Assembly (NCBI GenBank): GCA_937905835.1
Contig: CALCXK010000070.1
Location: forward strand, 1 to 14,129
DNA length: 14,129 bases
From: an uncultured Ilumatobacter sp.
Lineage (GTDB): Bacteria > Actinomycetota > Acidimicrobiia > Acidimicrobiales > Ilumatobacteraceae
Direction of reading: 5' to 3'
Both the position numbers and the translations under genes were made by a program. Below, piece after piece: positions 1 to 7,981 of the stretch. Numbering within the stretch: the first letter of the stretch is position 1; each line of letters starts with the position of its first letter. The notes beneath the pieces were generated by a model. The model did not search any database. It was not told where the DNA came from and was given only the letters and a program-made list of their open reading frames with translations.

Positions 1-4
1 CGTT

Positions 5-2050
5 CTATTCGTCTGCGAGATCGACCTCGTCCAGGCCGAGGGCGTCGAAATCGAGCCCACCGAAGCCCAGGCCGAGTTGGCTCATCAGATCATCGTGGGT
101 CGGGGCGAGCTGATCACCAATCAGGCCGGCAATACCGAGGGCGTCGCGTGCGTCGATCGCGGCGACGACGTTGTCGACAATCGACGGATCACACGGCATG
201 AAGCCACCGAACGCGCGCCAACCGTTGCCGACCGGCAGCGGACGGCCGATCATCAAATCGCCCGCCTCGATGCCCGAGCCTGACTCCATCTCGCCAACGG
301 TGATCCGTACGTCGGTCACGATGTTGCGCAACTCGACCCGCTGACCGACCAGCTTGATGATCTCGAACACGCCGCGATCGATCTCGGCCCAGCGCGTCGC
401 CAACTCGAACTCGTCGGCGGGCAGCAGCTCCTGCCGCGCTTCCAGAAAGCGAGCAAAGTCACCACCCTCGTGGAGGGCGACATCGGCAATAAACGGTGAG
501 AACCGCATTTGCTCGACGATCTCACCGTCGTCGACGTGCGCGCAGACTGCGTCGGCAAGTGTCTCGATCAGCGCAGCATTCCGAGCCCGCCCGAAGCGCA
601 TGGCCTTGCCGTGCAGCCACGGCGACCGGTCGTCGAGGCCGTGTATCGGCTGATCGTTGATGTGGCATTTCTTGAACTTCTTGCCCGAGCCGCAGGGGCA
701 CGGATCGTTCCGATCAGCTAACGCCTTCGGGCGCGTCATTGCGAACGGCTCGATCTCGAACAGCAGCTCCAAGTCGGGCGTGTGCGTTTCGCTCTCGCCT
801 TTGATCGATGCCAGGTGGTCCAACACTCCGGCGCGCTGGAGTAGTGCGTATGCCGCGGTGGCGTCGCTGCGATCGGCTGCGAACTCTGCGGCGGCGAGCA
901 GGAGCTGCTTGGATTCGGTTGACCCAGCGACCTCGTCGAGCACGGTGATTGCATCGAGGGGGCGGCCGACCCGGTCGAGGCAGCGCACGCGGAAGGCGGT
1001 GATGTCGTTGCTGACCGCGCCGAGTGCCTCGACGAAGTCGAGGTGGACGGCTGCGGTGTCGGCCAGCTGGCCGGGCAGCGCGACCATTTGCGGCTGTGGG
1101 CCCGCACTGAATGCCTCGACGACCTTGGCGTCAGAGAAGAGATCGGCCGTGGCCGCCGCATCTTCGATCGCGCCGCTGCTGCGCCACTGCGCAAGTGCCG
1201 CAGTGAGCGCCCGGTACGACGCGGTCTGCGTCTCAGTCAGTTCGAAAATCAGCGAGGCAATGTTGGATGTGCGCCACGTGACGAGCGCATCCCAGTCGAA
1301 GCCTGTCATCGCCACGTCGCGATCGCGGACTTCGAAGCCGGCTGCCTCGAACAACGTGGTCACCGGGGGCATCGGCGCGTCGGTGAACGCCGACCGATCG
1401 ATAGCAATGGCTTCGAGCAGTGCCGACGTGTCGGTTGCCCGTTCCAGCCCTACGGGTACCGAGACCCCCGCTGCGACCGAGAACTCGGCGTTGCGTGGGT
1501 CGTTGAGCGTTGCCTGGAACCCGGCCTGTGCAGCAGCGATCTGTGCAGCGGTCGGCGTAGCTGGACCATCGGAGAGGCTCCACTGCGTCGCGCCGTCGCG
1601 CAGTGTGACTGCAACCCAACCAGGTCGGAGTGATTCCGCCACCGAGTCGGGGAGTACGAGCGAGTCGTGGACATCATCGAGGCTCTCGACTTCGAGCAGG
1701 CCCATGACTTGGCCGGCATCGTCGACGCATGCGACCTCGTTGGTGACGAGCCACCAGACGAGCGGGTCGATGGCCATCGTGTCTTCAATGATCCGCGTCG
1801 CAAGGTCTTGCGCCGTCACCTCGATCGTCCACTTGGTGCCGTCAAAGAAACCCGGGAGGAACATCAGGCCGCCAGCCAGGTCACCGAACGCGCCTTCCAT
1901 CGACGTCACGCGGTCAAGCGTCTCGCTCTGGTGTTCGCCGAGGTCAAGGCCAGCCGAGCTGAGGGCGGCGAGCACGTCGTCAATGGGAACAACACGATCG
2001 GTCAAGACCTTCGGCAGGGCGTCGAGAATCTCGGGGTCGGCACTCGTCAT
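5..2050 (-). CDS. SEC-C zinc-motif protein, function unknown
   Basis: A 681-residue protein that I do not recognise as a whole. Its one clear domain is a SEC-C zinc-binding motif at about residues 446-463 (DRNDPCPCGSGKKFKKCH), with Cys451, Cys453, Cys462 and His463 as the expected zinc ligands. This motif is known from the SecA C-terminus and from many unrelated proteins. The N-terminal 200 residues are acidic and mixed alpha/beta. Around residues 335-430 lies an Ala/Leu-rich helical stretch that looks TPR-like. The roughly 220 residues after the motif form another domain without an obvious family, ending in a Gly/Leu/Asp-rich acidic tail. I chose the ATG at 2050 rather than the one at 2131, because the extra 27 residues are Arg/Gly-rich and look non-coding. 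It lies 125 bases downstream of the dehydrogenase gene, with a possible terminator between. It is not a SecA, because no DEAD-motor motifs are present. Confidence 0.8.
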   Translation of the reverse strand: MTSADPEILDALPKVLTDRVVPIDDVLAALSSAGLDLGEHQSETLDRVTSMEGAFGDLAGGLMFLPGFFDGTKWTIEVTAQDLATRIIEDTMAIDPLVWWLVTNEVACVDDAGQVMGLLEVESLDDVHDSLVLPDSVAESLRPGWVAVTLRDGATQWSLSDGPATPTAAQIAAAQAGFQATLNDPRNAEFSVAAGVSVPVGLERATDTSALLEAIAIDRSAFTDAPMPPVTTLFEAAGFEVRDRDVAMTGFDWDALVTWRTSNIASLIFELTETQTASYRALTAALAQWRSSGAIEDAAATADLFSDAKVVEAFSAGPQPQMVALPGQLADTAAVHLDFVEALGAVSNDITAFRVRCLDRVGRPLDAITVLDEVAGSTESKQLLLAAAEFAADRSDATAAYALLQRAGVLDHLASIKGESETHTPDLELLFEIEPFAMTRPKALADRNDPCPCGSGKKFKKCHINDQPIHGLDDRSPWLHGKAMRFGRARNAALIETLADAVCAHVDDGEIVEQMRFSPFIADVALHEGGDFARFLEARQELLPADEFELATRWAEIDRGVFEIIKLVGQRVELRNIVTDVRITVGEMESGSGIEAGDLMIGRPLPVGNGWRAFGGFMPCDPSIVDNVVAAIDARDALGIAGLIGDQLAPTHDDLMSQLGLGFGGLDFDALGLDEVDLADE

Positions 2051-2129
2051 ACCCGCAGTCTCACAACTGCCGAGCCGTTGCCCAACCCCGACAGCCGGTT
2101 GCCGCCCAAAGCCGCTCCTTCGATGCTCC

Positions 2130-2160
2130 AACGAATCGCGCCATCGGCTGATCGTTGGTC
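2130..2160 (-). terminator. Possible stem-loop terminator after the dehydrogenase gene
   Basis: On the minus strand, 16 bases after the dehydrogenase stop codon, the arms CCAACGATC and GATTCGTTGG pair over nine base pairs with one bulged T. A small inner GCC/GGC stem sits inside. No run of T follows, so a classic intrinsic terminator is not shown. Actinobacteria often lack the T-run, which keeps a terminator role possible. Confidence 0.35.
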
Positions 2161-2175
2161 GCCGTCGCAGCCTGA

Positions 2176-4707
2176 TCAGCTGCGCATGCGTGAGCCGGAC
2201 GGGTCAAAGGGTGCCTCAGTAAGGCGCGTCGCCGACCGCATCACGCCGACGACTTCGATCTCCCATGGCCCGTCACTACCGGCATGCTCGACAGGCACAT
2301 AGCCCATCGCGATCGACTTCTCGCTGTGATGCGCGTAACCCCCCGAGGTGACCCAACCAACCACGGTGTTGCCATCGGGGCCGTCGTGCCAGATCGGTTC
2401 GTTGCCGATGCAGTCCGCAGCCTCATCGCCGGTTCCGGCGTCCATTTCGAACAGCACCAGCTTGCGCTGCGGCCCGGCTGCCTTGGCGGCAGCGGCAGCG
2501 TCACGACCGACGAAGTCTCCTTTGGCCGGATCGCCAAGGCGGACCATCCAACCCATGTTCGCCTCGTATGGGTTGTAGATCGGCCGGTACTCGGTGCCCC
2601 ACGACCCCCACCCCTTGTCGAGGCGCATCGAGTCGAGTGCGCGGAGGCCGAACAGCCGCATGTCGTACGGTCGACCGGCCTCGGCAAGCGTGTCGAACAG
2701 TTGCTGCTGGAAACTCGCGGCACACCAAATCTCGTAGCCGAGGTCGCCGGTGAACGTCACTCGGCCAACCATGCACGGCACGCTGCCAACCCATGTTTGG
2801 CGGAAGTCGAGAAAGCCGAACTCGTCGTTGCCCACATCGAAGTCGGTCAACTCGTCGAGTACCTCGCGAGCGTTCGGACCTGCGATTGACAGCCCGGTGA
2901 GCTCGTTGCCGCACACTCGCAGGCTGACGTCGTCGCCCGTCGCTCTTGCGCCCGCCCCGGCCACCGCCCCCGATGTGGCCCGGAGCTGTTCGCGGAACCA
3001 GCGTTCGTGATACTGCTGCGCCGCGCCAGAGCCAAAAATCATGAACCGCTCGTCGCCCAACGCATCAGCCAGACATCCCACGGTGAAGTCGCCGATGATC
3101 TTGCCCTGGTGGTTGAGCATCGGGGTCAATGCCAAACGGCCGGCTGCCGGGATGTTGTTGGTCAGCAAGCCGTCGAGCCAGGCCCGAGCGCCTGTGCCGG
3201 CCACCTCGTACTTGGCGTAGCCCGTTGTTTCGAACATGCCGACGCCGTTCCGCACAGCGGCCACTTCTTCGGCCACCACATCGAACGCATTTGAACGTCG
3301 GAAGGTCACCGTCTCTTCGGCCTTTCCTTGGGTCTGGAACCACAGCGCCACTTCGAGGCCATACGAGGCGCCCCACACCGCATTGTGCGAATCGAGGCGG
3401 TCGTGGATTGGCGACTTCATGTGCTCGCGAGCATCAGGCAACTCCTCGTTGGGGAACGTGATCCTGAAACGCCGCCCGTAGTTCTCGCGTACTTTGGAGT
3501 TTGTGTAGCGCGGGGTCGCCCAGTCGCCAAAGCGGGCGTTGTCCATGCCCCACACGTCGAAGCCGGGGTCGCCCTCGGTCATCCAGTTCGCCATGCTCAG
3601 CCCGACGCCGCCGCCTTGACTGAGGCCAGCCATGACACCGCACGCCAACCAGTGGCCGGGTTGGCCCTTGACCGGTCCAATCAGCGGGTTACCATCCGGC
3701 GCGAACGTGAACGGACCGTTGATCGTGTCTTTGATCCCGATCTCCTGGAAAATCGGGAAGTGGTTGAAGCCGACCTCGAGGTTTTCGCCGATTCGTTCCA
3801 AGTCAGGTGTCAGGAGCTGGGCGCCGAAATTCCAGTCGGTCTGGTGCGGCGCCCACGGCACACCCTTGCGCTCGTAGGTGCCGAGTAGGAGTGAGTTGCC
3901 CTCTTCGCGCAGGTAGATCTCGCCGCCGAGGTCGACGACGTGGAACCCGGTCATCTTGGATGACTGTCGCAATTCCGTGAGCTGCGGTACCTCCTCGGTG
4001 ATGACGTACATGTGCTCCATGGCCAGGATCGGTAGCTCGAGCCCAGTCATCCGACCGACCTCACGCGCCCACAAACCGCCTGCATTGACGAAGTGCTCGC
4101 AGTTGATAATGCCGAGGTCCTCGTTCTTGCGGGTGTCGTGCACGTGGAGGTCCCACGAGCCGTCAGCAGCACGGGTGATGTCGTGCACCCACACGTACTT
4201 GTTGATCTCCGCGCCGCGCTGCTGCGCGCATTCGGCGTATGCATGTGTGACGCCCGACGGGTCGACGTGGCCTTCGTGCTTGTCGTACATCGCGCCGACG
4301 AAGTACTTCGGATCAAGGAACGGCACCAGCTCGTGAGCCTCGGCAGGCGACACCAGCTCGGTCTCCATGCCGAGGTACCGACCGCGGGCGTGGGCCATCC
4401 GGAGATAGTCCATCCGCTCGGGTGTGTCCGCAAGCTGCAGGCCGCCAGTCATGTGGATGCCGCAGTCACGGCCTGACTCGGCCTGGATCTTGTCGTACAG
4501 CTCGACGGTGTACCGCTGGAGCGCAGCAACGTTGGGGTCGCCGTTGAGCGTGTGCATGCCACCCGCCGAGTGCCACGTGGACCCGTGCGTGAGCTCGCGT
4601 CGCTCGACCATCATCACGTCGGTCCAGCCCGCCAACGTCAGGTGATAGAGCACCGACGCGCCCACGACGCCGCCGCCGATGACTACTACCTGTGCCTGTG
4701 TCTTCAT
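2176..4707 (-). CDS. FAD-dependent dimethylglycine/sarcosine dehydrogenase-like enzyme (DAO + GcvT)
   Basis: An 843-residue two-part enzyme of the dimethylglycine/sarcosine dehydrogenase family, which oxidatively removes an N-methyl group and passes formaldehyde-level carbon to tetrahydrofolate. The N-terminal half is a DAO-type FAD domain with the dinucleotide motif GGGVVG at residues 11-16 and Glu35 at the end of the second strand. GSTWHSAGG at 42-50 contains His46, which aligns with the histidine that binds FAD covalently in mitochondrial DMGDH. From about residue 430 it is GcvT-like (aminomethyltransferase), including FRRSNAFDVV, LTPMLNHQGKI and FTGDLGYEIW; the GcvT C-terminal domain fills the last 110 residues. 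Its length matches the family. ATG 4707 is preferred over the frame's upstream ATG at 4758, because the first 17 residues would lie across the stem-loop and precede the FAD strand. It follows the MttB-like gene by 57 bases, probably in one operon. The substrate could be dimethylglycine, sarcosine or another N-methyl amine. Confidence 0.93.
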   Translation of the reverse strand: MKTQAQVVVIGGGVVGASVLYHLTLAGWTDVMMVERRELTHGSTWHSAGGMHTLNGDPNVAALQRYTVELYDKIQAESGRDCGIHMTGGLQLADTPERMDYLRMAHARGRYLGMETELVSPAEAHELVPFLDPKYFVGAMYDKHEGHVDPSGVTHAYAECAQQRGAEINKYVWVHDITRAADGSWDLHVHDTRKNEDLGIINCEHFVNAGGLWAREVGRMTGLELPILAMEHMYVITEEVPQLTELRQSSKMTGFHVVDLGGEIYLREEGNSLLLGTYERKGVPWAPHQTDWNFGAQLLTPDLERIGENLEVGFNHFPIFQEIGIKDTINGPFTFAPDGNPLIGPVKGQPGHWLACGVMAGLSQGGGVGLSMANWMTEGDPGFDVWGMDNARFGDWATPRYTNSKVRENYGRRFRITFPNEELPDAREHMKSPIHDRLDSHNAVWGASYGLEVALWFQTQGKAEETVTFRRSNAFDVVAEEVAAVRNGVGMFETTGYAKYEVAGTGARAWLDGLLTNNIPAAGRLALTPMLNHQGKIIGDFTVGCLADALGDERFMIFGSGAAQQYHERWFREQLRATSGAVAGAGARATGDDVSLRVCGNELTGLSIAGPNAREVLDELTDFDVGNDEFGFLDFRQTWVGSVPCMVGRVTFTGDLGYEIWCAASFQQQLFDTLAEAGRPYDMRLFGLRALDSMRLDKGWGSWGTEYRPIYNPYEANMGWMVRLGDPAKGDFVGRDAAAAAKAAGPQRKLVLFEMDAGTGDEAADCIGNEPIWHDGPDGNTVVGWVTSGGYAHHSEKSIAMGYVPVEHAGSDGPWEIEVVGVMRSATRLTEAPFDPSGSRMRS

Positions 4708-4734
4708 GGTTCTGCTTCCCACTTTCGATGTTAC

Positions 4735-4765
4735 GGACGAGTTGGTGTCTGGCACCAACTCGTCC
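4735..4765 (-). terminator. Perfect 13-bp stem-loop between the MttB-like and dehydrogenase genes
   Basis: Arms GGACGAGTTGGTG (4735-4747) and CACCAACTCGTCC (4753-4765) are perfect reverse complements around a 5-base loop. The structure begins at the last base of the MttB-like stop codon and ends 27 bases before the dehydrogenase ATG. No T-run follows on the minus strand. It could be an I-shaped terminator or attenuator, or an mRNA processing or stabilising element that sets different levels for the two proteins. The inverted repeat itself is certain; the role is inferred. Confidence 0.6.
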
Positions 4766-6294
4766 TAGAAATCGGTTTCGACGCCGCCTTCGTTGACTCG
4801 GCGGTCGACGAAGTCACGCAGTTCCGCGCGGACGGCGTCGTCCATTGGTGGCGGTTCGTACTGCTCGATAATTTCGCGGGCGAGTGCGTTGGCGCGTGTG
4901 CTGGCGTTGGGCGAACCGGCCTCGGTCCACGTTTCCCAGTTGCGCCAGTCGCTGACCATCGGGCCATAGAACTCGGTCATGTAGCGAGCCTGCGTGTGCG
5001 CCTCGCCGAAGAAGTGGCCGGCCGGGCCGACCCCGGCGATCGCATCGACTCCGAGCGCGTCGTCGCTCAGGTCGAGCGGCTTCAGGAACTGACCGACCAT
5101 GTGCAGCAGGTCGGCATCGATGACCATCTTCTCGTAGCTCGCATGGAGGCCGCCCTCCATCCACCCGGCGCCGTGCATCACGAAGTTCGCGCCGCCCATG
5201 ATCGCGCCCCACAGCGCCCACGTTGTTTCATACCCGGCCTGGGCATCGACAGCATTTGAGGCACTCACCGCCGACGACCGGTACGGCAGGTTGTAGCGCC
5301 GAGCCAACTGCCCGCCGACCAAGGCTGCCTTGGCATATTCGGGCGTACCGAACGCGGGTGCCCCTGATCGCATGTCGACATTCGACGTGAACCCGCCGTA
5401 CACCGCAGGCGCACCCTTGCGGACGACCTGCGTGAACACCAGCCCGGCCAACGCCTCGGCGTTCTGCTGGACGAGCGCACCGGCGAGTGTAATCGGTGCC
5501 ATCGCACCGGCCAGCGTGAACGGGGTGATGATGATCACCTGGTTGCGCGCCGACATCTGAATGATGCCTTCGAGCATCGGATGGTCGTATCGCAGCGGCG
5601 ACGAGGCGTTGATGATCGACGTGAGGCTCGGCTCGCGTTCGAACGTTTCGTGATCGACGCCGCGCGAGAGACGCGCCATTTCGATGCCGTCGAGGTTGCG
5701 CTGCTGGCCGAGTGAGTAGATGTGGAACGACTTGTCGGTGAGGGTGTGCGCGTCGTAGCCGGCTTCGAGGTGACGGATCGACGCGTGGAGGTCGACTGGC
5801 TCGACCGGATAGCCGGCAAAGGTGTGGACCGAGTTGAGCATCTGGCCGAGTTTGAGGAAGTCCTGATAGCCAGCCCGATCACCGGTGCGCCGTTGCCCGT
5901 CGAACCCGACATAGTTCGGCGCGCTCGCCACTGCTGCAAAGGTGACCCAGTTGCCACCGATCTGCAGGTTTCGTTCCGGCGATCGGCCATGCAGCGTGAA
6001 CGCGCTGGGGATGTGTGCGAGGTACTCGCCGATCATGTCGGCGTCGAACCGCACGCGGTTACCGTCGACACGCGCACCTGCTGCTGCCAGCATCGTGCGT
6101 GCCCCGGGGTGGAGGAAGTCGATGCCGATTTCGCCAAGGACGCGGAGCGAGGCCAGGTGAATGGATTCGAGTTCGTCGTCGGACACCACCTGCGTCGGCG
6201 GCATTGTCATCCGGGGTTGCGCAAACGGAGGCTGATCACTGACCACCGAGCGCGTGCGCTTGGGCCCACGAGGCCTCCGCCGTCGATCATTCAT
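4765..6294 (-). CDS. MttB-family (COG5598) methyltransferase, non-pyrrolysine
   Basis: A 509-residue member of the trimethylamine methyltransferase (MttB) superfamily. Characterised members transfer a methyl group from a quaternary or tertiary amine to a corrinoid protein. The basic N-terminus (MNDRRRRPRGPKR) followed by VSDDELESIHLASLRVLGEIG at about 37-57 is typical of the family. The barrel region near residues 340-383 (VDAQAGYETTWALWGAIMGG, then HGAGWMEGGL) is the best-conserved block. The frame has no internal TAG and ends in TAG at about the family's normal length, so it is a non-pyrrolysine member like the glycine betaine, proline betaine and carnitine demethylases. Substrate cannot be assigned. 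ATG 6294 is chosen because upstream in-frame codons run into a remnant and repeats. No corrinoid-protein or activator gene is nearby; the partner is the downstream DMGDH-like oxidase. Confidence 0.9.
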   Translation of the reverse strand: MNDRRRRPRGPKRTRSVVSDQPPFAQPRMTMPPTQVVSDDELESIHLASLRVLGEIGIDFLHPGARTMLAAAGARVDGNRVRFDADMIGEYLAHIPSAFTLHGRSPERNLQIGGNWVTFAAVASAPNYVGFDGQRRTGDRAGYQDFLKLGQMLNSVHTFAGYPVEPVDLHASIRHLEAGYDAHTLTDKSFHIYSLGQQRNLDGIEMARLSRGVDHETFEREPSLTSIINASSPLRYDHPMLEGIIQMSARNQVIIITPFTLAGAMAPITLAGALVQQNAEALAGLVFTQVVRKGAPAVYGGFTSNVDMRSGAPAFGTPEYAKAALVGGQLARRYNLPYRSSAVSASNAVDAQAGYETTWALWGAIMGGANFVMHGAGWMEGGLHASYEKMVIDADLLHMVGQFLKPLDLSDDALGVDAIAGVGPAGHFFGEAHTQARYMTEFYGPMVSDWRNWETWTEAGSPNASTRANALAREIIEQYEPPPMDDAVRAELRDFVDRRVNEGGVETDF

Positions 6295-6362
6295 ACGGCA
6301 GAAAGTAGACGACAGAACTTTGTGCAATAGCGTCCTGACATGACAAGAATCGATGCCTCGCT

Positions 6363-6386
6363 GACCGGAGTATGACAGACCGGAGT
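6363..6386 (-). repeat. Tandem 9-bp direct repeat upstream of the MttB-like gene
   Basis: The minus-strand sequence ACTCCGGTC occurs twice, separated by 6 bases (15-base period), at 6378-6386 and 6363-6371. This is 69-92 bases before the ATG at 6294 and just past the end of the methyltransferase gene. The spacing suits a regulator that binds as a head-to-tail dimer. A binding role is inference; no -35/-10 pair could be assigned with confidence nearby. Confidence 0.35.
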
Positions 6387-6393
6387 TCGACAA

Positions 6394-6501
6394 TCAGCCC
6401 GGATCAAACACCACTGAGGCCTCGGTCGCGAAGTAGGTGATCGCGTGGGTCGGTTCGATCAGCGTCCAGAAGTGACGCTCGGGCGACTCGGTCCTCGGTG
6501 T
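6394..6501 (-). pseudogene. Remnant resembling the N-terminus of an SCO6745/SalK-family protein
   Basis: In a frame different from the overlapping methyltransferase, the minus strand reads about 35 open codons ending in ERHFWTLIEPTHAITYFATE, a few more residues, and a TGA at 6394-6396. The pattern WxxxEPxHAxxYFxxE is, from memory, how the SCO6745/SalK family of actinobacterial proteins begins. The family's next conserved block (a GFWxGYFAGR-like segment) is absent in all three frames, and no start codon precedes the fragment in its frame. It therefore looks like a deletion remnant fused to the 3' end of the methyltransferase gene. The alternative is that it is a chance open frame, or that an indel separates it from the methyltransferase. 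Confidence 0.4.
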
Positions 6502-7121
6502 GCCGCAAGCCAGAATCCGGTGCCTGCGCGGGCGGTGACGCCGCTCCACTCGCCTGGAAGCGCTCCGAGGACATCAGCTGCCGGCAGGTGGATCGGTGTC
6601 TGGTCACCGAGCGTATTGACCCACACGATCGTGCCGCCCGGCCGCAACACGCGGTCGACCTCGACGGGGAAGAGGATCATGTTGATCATCAAGATGCCGT
6701 CAACTGCATCGTCGACGAACGGCAACTCCGACGCGTCGGCCTGTGCGCGCGGCGCCAAGTCGCCTGGAGCGTACGACAACATCCCCATCGACAAATCGCA
6801 GCACACCAGCGACCCGACACGGTCACTGAGGACCCGAGCACCTGCGCCAGTTCCCGATCCCAACTCGAGCCAGTCGCCGTTGAGCGGCACGTCACCGCGC
6901 TCGAGCGCGTCTTCGACGGGAGCGCGCTTGGCCGGATCGACATGGCGTTCCGACCATTCGGCTGCCATGCCATCGAACAGGCGGCCCATGTTGGTTTTGT
7001 TGTCGTGAGTCCAGGTCCCGCCAAAGGCCATGATCCGAGTGATCTGACGGATGGGGTGATCCGGCCCGGCGAACGGCTCTGGATCGGTGGCCTGGGAATG
7101 ATCGGTCAGCGTCGTCAGCAC
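6459..7121 (-). CDS. Class I SAM-dependent methyltransferase
   Basis: A 220-residue Rossmann-fold methyltransferase of the UbiE/Methyltransf_11 kind; substrate unknown. AEWSERH at 54-60 is the usual lead helix. Motif I is LELGSGTGAG at 85-94, the acidic ribose-binding position is Asp109 (CCDLSMGML), and the post-motif region ASELPFVDDAVDGI (130-143) and DRVLRPGGTIVWV (156-168) complete the fold. GEWSGVTARAGTGFWLAA (190-207) resembles the normal last strand of such enzymes; the 13 residues after it look unrelated, so the original stop may have been lost. The GTG start at 7121, 24 bases after the TrmH stop and preceded by an AGG, is used; an internal ATG at 7031 (residue 31) is also possible. 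It is probably co-transcribed with the TrmH and hydratase genes. Confidence 0.85.
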   Translation of the reverse strand: MLTTLTDHSQATDPEPFAGPDHPIRQITRIMAFGGTWTHDNKTNMGRLFDGMAAEWSERHVDPAKRAPVEDALERGDVPLNGDWLELGSGTGAGARVLSDRVGSLVCCDLSMGMLSYAPGDLAPRAQADASELPFVDDAVDGILMINMILFPVEVDRVLRPGGTIVWVNTLGDQTPIHLPAADVLGALPGEWSGVTARAGTGFWLAAHRGPSRPSVTSGR

Positions 7122-7145
7122 GCCTGCATCCTGCCAGCCGGGTCT

Positions 7146-7970
7146 TCACTCGGCGATTTTCGTAGTGCTGCGACTGGTCGCAGCGAACGTGATGGCCGCA
7201 GCGTGGCCAACGTTGAGGCTGTCGACGTCTGGCGAGATCGGGATGCGCACGCGGCGGGTCGCCCGTTGCAGAGTCGACCGCTCCAGGCCTGGGCCTTCGG
7301 CACCGAGCACGATGGCCAGGCGTTCGGGGATGGCGGTCGCCCACAGATCGACGGCGTTGTCGGCGGGTGTCATTGCCCAGGTCTCGAAGCCGGCCTCGTG
7401 CAAGGTGTCAAGCGCCCCTGGCCAGTCGTCGGCGCTGGCTCGAGCGATTGGCATGTGCAGCACCTCGCCCATGCTGACGCGCACGGTGCGTCGGTAGTAC
7501 GGGTCGGTGCACGTCGGGCTGATCACGATGCCGTCGATGCCGAAAGCTCGCGCCGCACGTGAGATTGCACCGACGTTCTCGTTGTCGTTTAACGCTTCGA
7601 GGACGGCGATCCGTGTAGCTGTCGCCGCGAGTTCGGCGACGGTTGGCATTGGCTTGCGGAACGCCGAGGCCAGTACACCGCGGTGCAGATTGAACCCGAC
7701 GATGCCCTGCATGACTGCTCGGTCGGCAACAAACACGGGAACGTCCGTCAACGCCGGATGTTCGAGGTACGACACAAAGCGTTCGACGCGGCTTGTTCCG
7801 AGCAGCACAGATCGCAAACGATGCCCCGAGTCGATCAGCCGATCGATTGCCAGGTATCCCTCGGCCATGAAAAACTCGGCGCCCTCCATTGCCGTGCGGA
7901 CAGCCTGATTGTTCAGTTCCCGATAGTCGTCGACGCGGGCGTCGGCCGGATCGGTGATTGCGATCGTCAT
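7146..7970 (-). CDS. TrmH/SpoU-family RNA 2'-O-methyltransferase
   Basis: A 274-residue SPOUT-class enzyme that methylates a ribose 2'-OH in rRNA or tRNA using SAM. The N-terminal part (about 1-110) is the SpoU substrate-binding type domain, containing AEFFMAEGYLAIDRLI and the FNLHRGVLASAFRK stretch. The catalytic domain shows the three SpoU motifs: motif 1 NDNENVGAISRAARAFG at 128-144, motif 2 LAIVLGAEGPGL at 218-229, and motif 3 RIPISPDVDSLNVGHAAAI at 242-260. These include the trefoil-knot SAM-binding residues. ATG 7970 is taken because 70 further upstream in-frame codons lie antiphase within the hydratase gene and look non-coding. The gap to the hydratase stop is 11 bases. The exact RNA target (23S rRNA or a tRNA) cannot be told. 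Confidence 0.92.
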   Translation of the reverse strand: MTIAITDPADARVDDYRELNNQAVRTAMEGAEFFMAEGYLAIDRLIDSGHRLRSVLLGTSRVERFVSYLEHPALTDVPVFVADRAVMQGIVGFNLHRGVLASAFRKPMPTVAELAATATRIAVLEALNDNENVGAISRAARAFGIDGIVISPTCTDPYYRRTVRVSMGEVLHMPIARASADDWPGALDTLHEAGFETWAMTPADNAVDLWATAIPERLAIVLGAEGPGLERSTLQRATRRVRIPISPDVDSLNVGHAAAITFAATSRSTTKIAE

Positions 7971-7981
7971 CGCACGAGTGT

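Noticed and set aside
657..2222. A long open frame of 521 codons on the plus strand opposite the SEC-C protein gene.
   Set aside because: It is Ser/Arg/Ala/Thr-rich with no domain, a usual by-product of high-GC coding sequence on the opposite strand; the minus-strand frame holds the SEC-C motif.
4765..6294. A pyrrolysine-containing MttB, suggested by the family name and the TAG stop.
   Set aside because: The frame has no internal TAG, and the TAG is at the natural C-terminus; reading through it would give no family sequence.
6404..6607. A 67-codon minus-strand frame overlapping the methyltransferase 3' end.
   Set aside because: Arg/Ser/Asp-rich shadow frame; it differs from the frame holding the SCO6745-like fragment and has no recognisable motif.
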